Shown here piece after piece: positions 37,063 through 44,116 of a DNA stretch of 64,000 bases (positions are counted from its first letter, which is position 1; the number at the start of each line of letters is the position of its first letter). A model generated the notes under the pieces. That model saw nothing but the letters and a program-made list of their open reading frames with translations, ran no database searches and had not been told where the DNA came from. Source of the stretch: Devosia ureilytica (lineage in GTDB: Bacteria > Pseudomonadota > Alphaproteobacteria > Rhizobiales > Devosiaceae); contig NZ_JAMZCU010000003.1 of the NCBI RefSeq assembly GCF_024273195.1, positions 62,001 to 126,000 on the forward strand, in the 5' to 3' direction. The position numbers were made by a program, and so were the translations under genes.

Positions 37063-38010
37063 ATGAACACCCTCCGTACCTTTGTCTTCACTCTCGCAAC
37101 GACCCTTCTGAGCGGCGCTGCACTGGCCGCGCCCGTCCTGCGGGCCGACATCATGGTCAGCGCTCCGGTTGTCACGGTCGGCGACATGTTCGAAGACGCC
37201 GGCGTATTGGCCGAGCAGCCGCTGTTCCGCTCACCGCTGCCCGGAACCACTGGCAATGTGGAACTTTCTGCCGTCCGTTCCGCCACCGCCCGCATTGGCC
37301 TCACCCGCTTTGAGGAAAACGGTTTGGCGCAGGTCCGCGTTTCCCGAGCCGCCATGACGGTCGATCATGACCTCCTCGCCGAACTAATCGCCGAAGACCT
37401 GCGCGGTCGCGGTATCCTGGGCCAGGGCATGAGCGCCAATATGCTGTTCGCAACGCCCATCGATGCGATCAATGTCGCCACCAGTGAGGTCCCAGCCCGC
37501 CTCGACAGCCTCCGCTACCTGCCGGGCAATGGCACCTTTGCCGCACGGTTCCAGCTTGCCGGGATCGCAGCGCCGCTCGACATTTCGGGCACAATCGAGA
37601 TCAGCATCGAAGCCCCGCACCTGATTGCCGGACTTCCCGCGGGCACAGTTCTGCGGCCCGACCATATCGTCATGCGCCCGCTTCCCATTCAGCAGGCCGA
37701 CGCCCAGGGCGTGGCTTCATTGGACCAGCTGGTAGGCATGGCGCTTAACCGCCAGAGCCGCGATGGCATGCTGCTGCGGGCCGCCGATGTCAGCCAGCCG
37801 CTGGCCGTAGCCAAGAATGACCTCGTCACCATCTACTACCGTGAGGGCCCGATGACCCTGACGGTCAAGGGACAGGCCGTGACCAGCGCTGCAACTGGAG
37901 CGCCAATGCAGGTCCTCAACCTCATTTCCCGGCGCGTCATCAGCGCCACCGTTATCGCGCCGGGCGCCGTGGAAGTTACCTCCACGCCCGTCACGCTCGC
38001 CGGCCTCTAA
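37063..38010 (+). CDS. flgA: Flagellar P-ring assembly chaperone FlgA
   Basis: 315 aa. A signal peptide (about residues 1-22, cut after ALA) is followed by a variable region and a C-terminal SAF-type domain (about 180-310) with AGLPAGTVLRPDHIVMRPLP and GMALNRQSRDGMLLRAADVSQP. FlgA escorts FlgI to build the P ring in the periplasm. AGGAG sits seven bases before ATG 37063; the ATG at 37060 is too close to it. FlgI itself is encoded about 6 kb away. Confidence 0.93.
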   Translation: MNTLRTFVFTLATTLLSGAALAAPVLRADIMVSAPVVTVGDMFEDAGVLAEQPLFRSPLPGTTGNVELSAVRSATARIGLTRFEENGLAQVRVSRAAMTVDHDLLAELIAEDLRGRGILGQGMSANMLFATPIDAINVATSEVPARLDSLRYLPGNGTFAARFQLAGIAAPLDISGTIEISIEAPHLIAGLPAGTVLRPDHIVMRPLPIQQADAQGVASLDQLVGMALNRQSRDGMLLRAADVSQPLAVAKNDLVTIYYREGPMTLTVKGQAVTSAATGAPMQVLNLISRRVISATVIAPGAVEVTSTPVTLAGL

Positions 38011-38020
38011 CTCGGGACAG

Positions 38021-38773
38021 ATGAAAATGAACATCGCCAAGATCGCCACCATCCTGACCCTCACCGCAGCCCTGGGCGCCTGCAGCACCATGGATCGCCT
38101 CGCCAATGTCGGCCAGGCCCCGGCCCTCACCGCCATCGCCGATCCGACCACCACGGCGGGCTACCAGCCGGTGCGCATGCCCATGCCCGAGCCGATTGCC
38201 GACACCTATCAGGCCAATTCGCTCTACCGCACCTCGGCCAAGGGCTTTTTCAAGGATGAGCGCGCCCATCGCGTCGGCGACATTCTGACGGTCATGGTCA
38301 TCATCGACGACAGCGCCCAGATCAATAATCAGACCCAGCGCACGCGCAATTCCACCAATAGCGCGGGCATGGGTGGTCTCTTCGGGGCGGTCTTCTCCAA
38401 TGCCACCGACGCGGCAGAACTCAATGTCGACCCGCAGGCAGTCATCGACTTCAGCTCAGGCATCAAGGACGCGGGCAACGGCTCGGTGAACCGCAGCGAG
38501 GCGCTGGAAACATCGGTTGCTGCCGTCGTCACCCAGGTCCTGCCCAATGGCAACCTTGTCATCGAAGGCCGCCAGGAAGTGCGCGTGAACTTCGAAGTAC
38601 GTGACCTCATCGTTGCCGGTATCGTCCGCCCATCGGACATCCAGGCCAATAACACCATCCCCTCGACCAAGATCGCCGAGGCCCGCATTTCCTACGGTGG
38701 TCGCGGCCAGATCACCGATGTGCAGCAGCCTCGCTACGGCCAACAGGCCATGGATGCCATCCTGCCCTTCTAG
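38021..38773 (+). CDS. flgH: Flagellar L-ring lipoprotein FlgH
   Basis: 250 aa outer-membrane lipoprotein. The lipobox LGAC has its modified cysteine at residue 21. The body includes RAHRVGDILTVMVIIDDSA, LVIEGRQEVRVNFE and the ending ARISYGGRGQITDVQQPRYGQQAMD (cited by ends), which are typical. Last gene of the flgF operon; the ATG at 38027 is an alternative start. Confidence 0.96.
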   Translation: MKMNIAKIATILTLTAALGACSTMDRLANVGQAPALTAIADPTTTAGYQPVRMPMPEPIADTYQANSLYRTSAKGFFKDERAHRVGDILTVMVIIDDSAQINNQTQRTRNSTNSAGMGGLFGAVFSNATDAAELNVDPQAVIDFSSGIKDAGNGSVNRSEALETSVAAVVTQVLPNGNLVIEGRQEVRVNFEVRDLIVAGIVRPSDIQANNTIPSTKIAEARISYGGRGQITDVQQPRYGQQAMDAILPF

Positions 38774-38790
38774 CCGAACAATTTCCCTCC

Positions 38791-38953
38791 GGCGGCGCAC
38801 CTATCCCCATAGGCGCCGCCGCTCTCCCCGGCCGTCCCAGAATGGTGCGGCACGGTCCTGGCGGCAGAAGCCCCGGACCTTCTGCAAGGGGCTTCTGCTG
38901 TCCCAGGCCTGAAGCCCCAACCCCACGAGGCGCAGCTCCCCCAGCTGCGCCTC
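38791..38953. other. Cluster of three strong hairpins between flgH and the M32 peptidase gene
   Basis: Hairpin 1 (38791-38820) has 7-bp outer and 5-bp inner stems; hairpin 2 (arms 38864-38874 and 38888-38898) an 11-bp perfect stem; hairpin 3 (arms 38927-38937 and 38943-38953) an 11-bp perfect stem with a 5-base loop. None is followed by a T tract on the plus strand. They may stabilise or process the flgFGAH message, or be part of a structured RNA. Confidence 0.5.
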
Positions 38954-39043
38954 TCCCCATTTTGAGAAGATGATCGAGGTCTTGGCACTCTTGCCCTCCA
39001 CGTAGAGCTGTGGAACACCTCGGGCTCACTTTCGGAGCCCGCC

Positions 39044-40540
39044 ATGTCTTTTCAGAAACTCGATGAACTCGGTCGCAAGCTGGAGTCCCTCGAACACGCA
39101 CTGTCCATCCTGGGTGCCGACGAAGCCACCCACATGGCCGTTGGCGGTGGCGAGAAGCGGGCCGAGGCCATGTCCAATCTGGCCGGCATGTATCACGCCC
39201 AGGCAACGGCGCCTCACATCGCCGACTGGATCGACGCGGCGCGAAACGAAGACTTGAGTCCCGACCAGACGCTGGCGCTTGTCGAATTCGAGCGCAGCTA
39301 TGTCAACGCCACCTGCCTGCCGACCGAATTCGTCGAACGCCGCACCGCTGCGACGATGCGCTCCGAACAGCTTTGGCGCGAACTGCGGGCCAAGGGCGAT
39401 TGGGATAGCTTCCTGCCCGCGCTTGAAGGCGTGGTGTCGCTGGTGCGCGAAGAGGCCGCGCTGCGCTCTGCAGCAACGGGGCTCGCCCCTTATGACGCCT
39501 TGATGGATCAATATGATCCCGGCAACCGTACTGCCGACATCGACGGCGTATTTGCCGATTTGAAGCGCTTTCTCAAGGACTTCGTTCCCACTGCACTTTC
39601 GGTGCAGGAGCAAAAGCTGGCCCGGCGCCCCCGCAAATCTCTCAATGCCCCCTTCCCCATCGAAAAGCAGCGCGAACTGGGCCTCGCCGCCATGCGCGCT
39701 GTCGGCTTTGATTTCACTCATGGCTCGCTGGCTGTATCGCACCACCCATTCTGTGGCGGCGTCCCGAGCGATGTACGCATGACCACGCGCTATCGCACCG
39801 ACGAATTCCTGTCCTCGCTCATGGGCGTGCTGCACGAAACCGGCCACGCGCTTTACGAACAGGGCCTGCCCAAGGATTGGTCGCATTGGCCGCTGGGCAA
39901 GGCGCGCGGCATGGGCATGCATGAAAGCCAGAGCCTGTTCGTCGAAATGCAGCTCGCCCGCAGCCCTGAATTCTGGGAGTTCATGCTCCCGCTCGTGCAT
40001 CAGCACCTGGGCGATCAGGCCATTGCCGGCTGGGACATCGACGATGTACTCAACGAGGTCAATTTCGTCGAACGCGGGTATATCCGCGTCGACGCGGATG
40101 AGGTGACCTATCCGCTCCACGTCATCCTGCGCTACGAGTTGGAGCAGGACCTGGTTTCGGGCAAGCTGGAAGCGAGCCAGATCCCCGAGGCCTGGGACGC
40201 CAAAATGGTCGAATATCTAGGCATTTCGACCATCAACGACCCCAAGGACGGCCCGATGCAGGACGTTCACTGGCCCGGCGGCGCCTTCGGCTACTTCCCA
40301 AGCTATACGCTGGGGGCAATGATCGCCGCCCAGCTCGCCACGGCCATGGAGAAGGACCTGCCCGACATGCGTTCGCAGATGCGCAGCGGCGATTTTGGCG
40401 CCATCAACAAGTGGCGCGCCGATAAGGTGTGGTCCGAGGCCTCACGCTATTCCACCCCGGACCTCATCACCCGCGCTACTGGCGAACCACTCAACGCCGA
40501 TCATTTCAAGGCGCATCTCAAGCGGCGCTACGGCGGATAA
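39044..40540 (+). CDS. M32 family metallo-carboxypeptidase (Taq-type)
   Basis: 498 aa, full length. The zinc motif H264-E-T-G-H268 with the downstream glutamate in GMHESQSLF, plus IRVDADEVTYPLHVILRYELE and GAFGYFPSYTLG, define family M32. These cytoplasmic enzymes remove C-terminal residues from peptides and take part in peptide turnover. Preceded by the hairpin cluster and followed by its own terminator, it seems to be a single-gene unit with no link to motility. Confidence 0.94.
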   Translation: MSFQKLDELGRKLESLEHALSILGADEATHMAVGGGEKRAEAMSNLAGMYHAQATAPHIADWIDAARNEDLSPDQTLALVEFERSYVNATCLPTEFVERRTAATMRSEQLWRELRAKGDWDSFLPALEGVVSLVREEAALRSAATGLAPYDALMDQYDPGNRTADIDGVFADLKRFLKDFVPTALSVQEQKLARRPRKSLNAPFPIEKQRELGLAAMRAVGFDFTHGSLAVSHHPFCGGVPSDVRMTTRYRTDEFLSSLMGVLHETGHALYEQGLPKDWSHWPLGKARGMGMHESQSLFVEMQLARSPEFWEFMLPLVHQHLGDQAIAGWDIDDVLNEVNFVERGYIRVDADEVTYPLHVILRYELEQDLVSGKLEASQIPEAWDAKMVEYLGISTINDPKDGPMQDVHWPGGAFGYFPSYTLGAMIAAQLATAMEKDLPDMRSQMRSGDFGAINKWRADKVWSEASRYSTPDLITRATGEPLNADHFKAHLKRRYGG

Positions 40541-40567
40541 TTCCCTTTAATTTCCAGGAAGTTGTAG

Positions 40568-40598
40568 AGAGCGACGGAATCATTTCCGTCGCTCTTTT
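40568..40598 (+). terminator. Rho-independent terminator of the M32 peptidase gene
   Basis: A perfect 12-bp stem (40568-40579 and 40584-40595, loop TCAT) followed by a T-run. Confidence 0.9.
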
Positions 40599-40715
40599 GC
40601 TAGATGAACCCGATCTGAACCTTCACTTCAGGCACGGTTCCAAATCACCTCCCTAAAACAGTCTCCATCAACGACGCGGTCGGAGGGACCGCAGCAAACC
40701 CAAGGAGACATCAAA

Positions 40716-41150
40716 ATGATCCGCAAGCTTCTCATCACCGCCCTGACCGCCACTGCCATCATCGGCGCCGCTGCGCCCGCCATGGCCAACAACCTGTTCA
40801 TCGAACAATATGGTTTCGGCAATGCCGTTGGCGGCAGCCAGGCTGGCTGGAACAACACCTTCGGCGCCTACCAGAATGGCAATTGGAACACCGGCGTTTC
40901 CAATCAGAACGGCGGCAACAACACCTCCGCCATCGGCCAGGACGGCAACAATAACTATGGCGATGTCTGGCAGGACGGCTGGAATAACCAGGCCGGCGTG
41001 GGCCAGTTCGGCGACAACCACAACGCCATCCTGACCCAGGACGGCAATGGCAATGTCGCCGCCGGCGTGCAGGTGGGCAATGGATGCAATGCCAATCTGG
41101 TCCAGCACGGCTCCAACAACGTCAGCGCCTTCGTTCAGGTCTGCCCGTAA
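40716..41150 (+). CDS. Curlin-repeat protein (CsgA/CsgB-like), curli cassette gene 1
   Basis: 144 aa secreted protein. After a signal peptide (1-24) the glutamines Q31, 42, 53, 64, 75, 86, 97, 108, 119, 130 and 141 recur exactly every 11 residues, most within Q-x-G-x2-N. This is the strand-turn unit of curlin amyloid. CsgA has about five 22-residue repeats; here every 11-residue half carries the Q/N ladder. Two cysteines lie in the last repeats (C124, C143). AAGGAGA precedes the ATG. CsgH and a second curlin-type gene follow; csgE, csgF and csgG are not in the window. Whether it is the major or minor fibre subunit is unclear. Confidence 0.85.
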   Translation: MIRKLLITALTATAIIGAAAPAMANNLFIEQYGFGNAVGGSQAGWNNTFGAYQNGNWNTGVSNQNGGNNTSAIGQDGNNNYGDVWQDGWNNQAGVGQFGDNHNAILTQDGNGNVAAGVQVGNGCNANLVQHGSNNVSAFVQVCP

Positions 41151-41163
41151 CACCAACGTTTTC

Positions 41164-41186
41164 GGGGTCGGTTCAATGCCGGCCCC
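41164..41186 (+). terminator. Hairpin after curlin gene 1
   Basis: Eight-bp stem with one G-U pair (41164-41171 and 41179-41186), followed by a mixed pyrimidine stretch ending in TTTT. It would attenuate rather than fully stop transcription, which would favour more curlin 1 than CsgH. Confidence 0.4.
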
Positions 41187-41211
41187 TTCCCCATTTTAAC
41201 AGGAGGCCAGA

Positions 41212-41598
41212 ATGGTTTACTCCAGTTTTCGTATCGGCATTATCGCCCTCGGTGCCCTGGCAATTGCGGGCGTGGCGGCCCAGGCCGGCAGCAATGGTAC
41301 CGCCGGTGTCCTCGATTGCGGCATCAGCACCAAGACCGAGCGCGGCATGATGAGCGTTGAGGGCGTTCTGACGAGCCCAGTGGCCATGAGCGGCGATTAT
41401 CGTTTCTCGCTTCGGAGCCAAAGCACCGGTGGCTCTAGCAATATCAGCCAGGGCGGGCAGTTCACGGTGGCGCCCGGAACCGCCGTTTCTCTGGGCAAAG
41501 TCCTCGTCAACGCCGGCTCTTCCATCGATGTGGATTTCACCATCGCCAGCGACGGACAGCAGTTCAATTGCTCTGGACCGCTGACCGCGCACACCTGA
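41212..41598 (+). CDS. csgH: CsgH-like curli assembly inhibitor
   Basis: 128 aa. A signal peptide (1-25) and an Ig-like beta domain with one cysteine near each end (LDCGIS and FNCSG), as in the alphaproteobacterial CsgH, which binds curlin in the periplasm and prevents early amyloid formation. The middle stretch SGDYRFSLRSQSTGGSSNISQ also fits. Its position between two curlin-type genes supports the call. AGGAGG precedes the ATG; a very strong terminator follows. Confidence 0.8.
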   Translation: MVYSSFRIGIIALGALAIAGVAAQAGSNGTAGVLDCGISTKTERGMMSVEGVLTSPVAMSGDYRFSLRSQSTGGSSNISQGGQFTVAPGTAVSLGKVLVNAGSSIDVDFTIASDGQQFNCSGPLTAHT

Positions 41599-41621
41599 CA
41601 ACACCCGAAACCTTCCCAACT

Positions 41622-41647
41622 GCCCCGCTTCGGCGGGGCTTTTTTTT
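41622..41647 (+). terminator. Rho-independent terminator of csgH
   Basis: Seven-bp GC stem with a TTCG loop (41622-41628 and 41633-41639), followed by eight T residues. Confidence 0.95.
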
Positions 41648-41801
41648 GGACCGGGCCTCGCCCAGGACCACGCCCAGGACGACGCCCATGAACACATTCT
41701 GAACGCGCCGCTCCAAATGGGTTCAGGGCACCGATTCTAGGGTCATCTCAAGCGCTGGAGAGACCAGCACAGGGACCGCAAATCACATTGGGAGACTTCA
41801 G

Positions 41802-42215
41802 ATGACCACCCGCTTCACCAAGACCATCGCCGCCGCTTTCACTGCCGCCCTGATCGGCATTTCCGCCAGCCCCGCGATGGCCGGTGGCCAGATCGCCATC
41901 GGCTTCAGCCCCACCGACCCGGATCAGGCCCAGGCGCTGGGCATGGGATTGCAGATGTTCTCGCTGATGCAAGGCCTGTCCAGCACCGGCGCCAATGCCT
42001 ACCAAAATGGTTCGGGCAATTCGGCCGGCATCAACCAGAATGGCTCTGGCAATCATGGCCTCATCTGGCAGGAAGGCGACGGCCACAACGGCACCATCAG
42101 CCAGAGCGGCAACAACAACAGCTGCGGCCTGTTCCAGTTTGGCGAGGCCACCGATGCACAATGCATGCAGAACGGCGACAACCAGTCCGGTATCACCACG
42201 GTCTTCGGCTTCTGA
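41802..42215 (+). CDS. Curlin-repeat protein (CsgA/CsgB-like), curli cassette gene 2
   Basis: 137 aa. Signal peptide 1-27, then a 40-residue stretch without repeats (about 28-66), then Q68, 79, 90, 101, 112 and 123 spaced exactly 11 residues, most in Q-x-G-x2-N. The repeats are fewer than in gene 1 and the lead segment is different, so it may be the nucleator (CsgB-like) of the pair. Two cysteines (C108, C121) sit in neighbouring strands. It has its own ribosome site (GGGAG) and terminator and is cut off from csgH by a terminator, so it needs its own promoter. Confidence 0.82.
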   Translation: MTTRFTKTIAAAFTAALIGISASPAMAGGQIAIGFSPTDPDQAQALGMGLQMFSLMQGLSSTGANAYQNGSGNSAGINQNGSGNHGLIWQEGDGHNGTISQSGNNNSCGLFQFGEATDAQCMQNGDNQSGITTVFGF

Positions 42216-42235
42216 TTTCACACCAGATCACCAGG

Positions 42236-42270
42236 AAAGACGGGGCCTTCGGGTCCCGTCTTTGCTTTTT
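42236..42270 (+). terminator. Rho-independent terminator of curlin gene 2
   Basis: Nine-bp stem (42236-42244 and 42255-42263) followed by GCTTTTT. Confidence 0.9.
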
Positions 42271-42376
42271 CGTCCGGGCGCGCGAAAATGAAGAAGAAAA
42301 AATGTCGAAGCTCCCGACAACCACTCGTCGGCTCGACAGGAAGGCAATTCCGCCTTCGCGTTTGAGGAGAGAGAAA

Positions 42377-42799
42377 ATGCGTGTCGTCGTATTCGTAAAA
42401 GCCACCGCTGACAGCGAACAGGGCATCATGCCCACCACCGAAATGCTCGAGGCCATGGGCAAGTACAATGAGGAATTGATCAATGCCGGCATCATGCTGG
42501 GCGGCGATGGTCTGAAGGCCACCAAATTTGCCAAGCGGGTGCATTTCAGCGGCTCCAACCGCTCCGTCATCGACGGGCCCTTTGCCGAGACCAAGGAAAT
42601 GGTCGCCGGCTTCTGGATCTGGGAAGTACGCGACATGGACGAGGCCGTCGAATGGGTCAAGCGTTGCCCCAACCCGATGCTCACCGACAGTGATATCGAC
42701 ATTCGTCCGATTATCGACATGGCCGAATTTGCCAGCGAGATGACGCCGGAAATTCAGGCGCTGCACGACCGTAACCTGGAACGCTCACAGAGCCGCTGA
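42377..42799 (+). CDS. YCII-related (DGPF-type) protein
   Basis: 140 aa. The DGPF motif in VIDGPFAETKEMVAGFW and the DMDEAVEWVKRCPNP segment place it in the YCII/DGPF family. These small ferredoxin-like proteins occur near ECF sigma factors or alone; activity is unknown for this branch. The start at 42377 follows GAGGAGAGAG; the frame is open far upstream but that part overlaps the curlin terminator. Confidence 0.85.
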   Translation: MRVVVFVKATADSEQGIMPTTEMLEAMGKYNEELINAGIMLGGDGLKATKFAKRVHFSGSNRSVIDGPFAETKEMVAGFWIWEVRDMDEAVEWVKRCPNPMLTDSDIDIRPIIDMAEFASEMTPEIQALHDRNLERSQSR

Positions 42800-42816
42800 A
42801 CGCCTTGGCGCCAACA

Positions 42817-42844
42817 AAAAAGCCCGCAGCGATGCGGGCTTTTT
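42817..42844. terminator. Bidirectional terminator between the YCII gene and dksA
   Basis: A 12-bp stem (42817-42828 and 42833-42844) whose arms end in A5 and T5, so it can stop transcription from both sides. Confidence 0.9.
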
Positions 42845-42865
42845 CAGTTTTTGTCGGCAATAGGC

Positions 42866-43282
42866 CTATTCGTCGCGATAGACTTTTTCGCGGCGCTCGT
42901 GCAATTCCTGGGCTTCAAGGCTCAGGGTTGCCGTGGGGCGCGCATCGAGCCGCGCCAGACCAATAGGATCGCCCGTTTCTTCGCAATAACCGTAGGTGCC
43001 ATCGTCAATGCGCTTGAGCGCAGAATCAATCTTGGCAATCAGCTTGCGCTGGCGATCGCGTGTTCTCAGCTCAAGTGACCGATCACTTTCGGAACTCGCC
43101 CGATCCGCCATGTCGGGATGGTTCTGGCTCTCTTCCTGAAGGGCCTCGAGAGTCAGGCGGCTTTCGCGCAAGATCTCGTCCTTCCAAGCATGAAGCTTGT
43201 TCCGGAAATACTCCCGCTGCCGCGGGTTCATGAACGGCTCGTCCTCGCTGGGTCGATAATCCGTAAGTTCAACCGAAGACAT
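42866..43282 (-). CDS. dksA: RNA polymerase-binding DksA-type protein, zinc-less form
   Basis: 138 aa. The coiled coil (about residues 25-90, ending DRQRKLIAKIDSALKRIDDGTYGYC, cited by its ends) and globular end match alphaproteobacterial DksA, which enters the RNA polymerase secondary channel with ppGpp. Only one cysteine of the usual four remains (GYCEETGDPIGL; the later pair is replaced, ATLSLEAQELH). The start at 43282 gives the family N-terminus (SSVELTDYRPSEDEPFMN). Ends at a bidirectional terminator. Confidence 0.92.
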   Translation of the reverse strand: MSSVELTDYRPSEDEPFMNPRQREYFRNKLHAWKDEILRESRLTLEALQEESQNHPDMADRASSESDRSLELRTRDRQRKLIAKIDSALKRIDDGTYGYCEETGDPIGLARLDARPTATLSLEAQELHERREKVYRDE

Positions 43283-43446
43283 CAGCAGACTCAACTCCAA
43301 TGCGCCCTTGGCGGCCTATATATGCGTCCGACCCGCCGCGGGCAAGCAAACAAGTTACCACTCGTTAACGCAGGAAATCCCTGCGCATCAGCGCCATAGC
43401 GCGCAACTGACAACATCTTGATGACGAACGCGTTTTTGGGGGCGCA

Positions 43447-43866
43447 TCAAAGCTGGGGAAAGCGCCCGAGCTTGGCCAGTTCAACCCGCACACGCAGCTC
43501 GATGTCATCGATGACGGCATCGAGCCCCGGCTCGACGCGCTCGCGCAGAGCCCCAAGTTGGCCGACCATGGCTTCGAGGCGTTCGGGCGCCGTTCGTCCG
43601 ACCAGAAGATCGGCCTTCATCTCCTCAAGCAAATCGAGCAGACGACTGCCGCGCTTGACCGCCTTGCGGCGGCTCTCGGTGAAGTCCCCGACCGCCTGCA
43701 GCGCCAAAATGGCGTCAAGGCCCGCCGCAGGAGCAACGGGCGCCGTGCTGCTGACCCGTGCCGCGCCCTGCTCGCCAATGGGCACGAAGGCTGGACCACT
43801 GCCGGCTTTGCCGGCGGCGCTCCTGCCAGCGACACCGCTGGATCGATTGGTGGCGTCTATGCGCAA
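43447..43866 (-). CDS. fliX: Flagellar assembly regulator FliX
   Basis: 139 aa, the same length as Caulobacter FliX, which senses early flagellar assembly and controls the sigma-54 activator FlbD. The C-terminal two-thirds is conserved (SRRKAVKRGSRLLDLLEEMK, then PERLEAMVGQLGALRERVEPG, then DIELRVRVELAKLGRFPQ). The N-terminus is a low-complexity Gly/Ala/Ser segment. I use the TTG at 43866, which gives the usual MRI start; the frame is open far upstream but the added residues are not FliX-like. Divergent from flgI. Confidence 0.88.
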   Translation of the reverse strand: MRIDATNRSSGVAGRSAAGKAGSGPAFVPIGEQGAARVSSTAPVAPAAGLDAILALQAVGDFTESRRKAVKRGSRLLDLLEEMKADLLVGRTAPERLEAMVGQLGALRERVEPGLDAVIDDIELRVRVELAKLGRFPQL

Positions 43867-43897
43867 GGGTGCTGACTCACTTGAGGCTCTGCAATGT

Positions 43898-43912
43898 CGG
43901 CAAATTCTGCCC
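43898..43912. promoter_or_regulatory. ftr-like palindrome CGGCA-N5-TGCCC (fliX/flgI)
   Basis: Fits CGGCA-N5-TGCC. It lies about 130 bases upstream of the flgI sigma-54 promoter and 32 bases from the fliX start. Confidence 0.5.
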
Positions 43913-43919
43913 ACCGGAG

Positions 43920-43934
43920 TTAACAGAGCCTTAA
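43920..43934 (-). promoter_or_regulatory. CtrA-type box TTAA-N7-TTAA, fliX promoter region
   Basis: A perfect TTAA-N7-TTAA 54 bases upstream of the fliX start, between two ftr-like palindromes. Confidence 0.6.
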
Positions 43935-43940
43935 CGCGCC

Positions 43941-43955
43941 CGGCAAGAATTGCAG
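43941..43955. promoter_or_regulatory. ftr-like palindrome (CGGCA-N5-TGCAG), second site in fliX/flgI
   Basis: A second, weaker match (right arm TGCAG) about 86 bases upstream of the flgI -24/-12 promoter. Confidence 0.4.
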
Positions 43956-44040
43956 CCCACACCCAATTTGATCCAAGCCAAACCCAGCACACAAGGAAAA
44001 AGCGGTTCAAAATCAGCAAGATAGAGGAAGTACAGAGAAC

Positions 44041-44056
44041 TGGCACACTTCTGGCA
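44041..44056 (+). promoter_or_regulatory. Sigma-54 promoter of flgI
   Basis: TGGCACACTTCTGGCA keeps the full TGGCAC -24 element and the GC of the -12 element at the right distance; one T of TTGC is changed. It is 60 bases upstream of the flgI start. Confidence 0.7.
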
Positions 44057-44116
44057 TTGAGTGATGCGAAGGCCGCGCCATGGGGATGGAGCGGCATCAT
44101 TCGGGGATGAATGCCA

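Noticed and set aside
40716..42215. Glutamine/asparagine repeats as a CRISPR-like or tandem DNA repeat
   Set aside because: The periodicity is in the protein (11 residues); the DNA copies differ and there are no spacers.
43351..43365. TTAC/TTAA pair upstream of dksA as a CtrA box
   Set aside because: The spacer is six, not seven bases.
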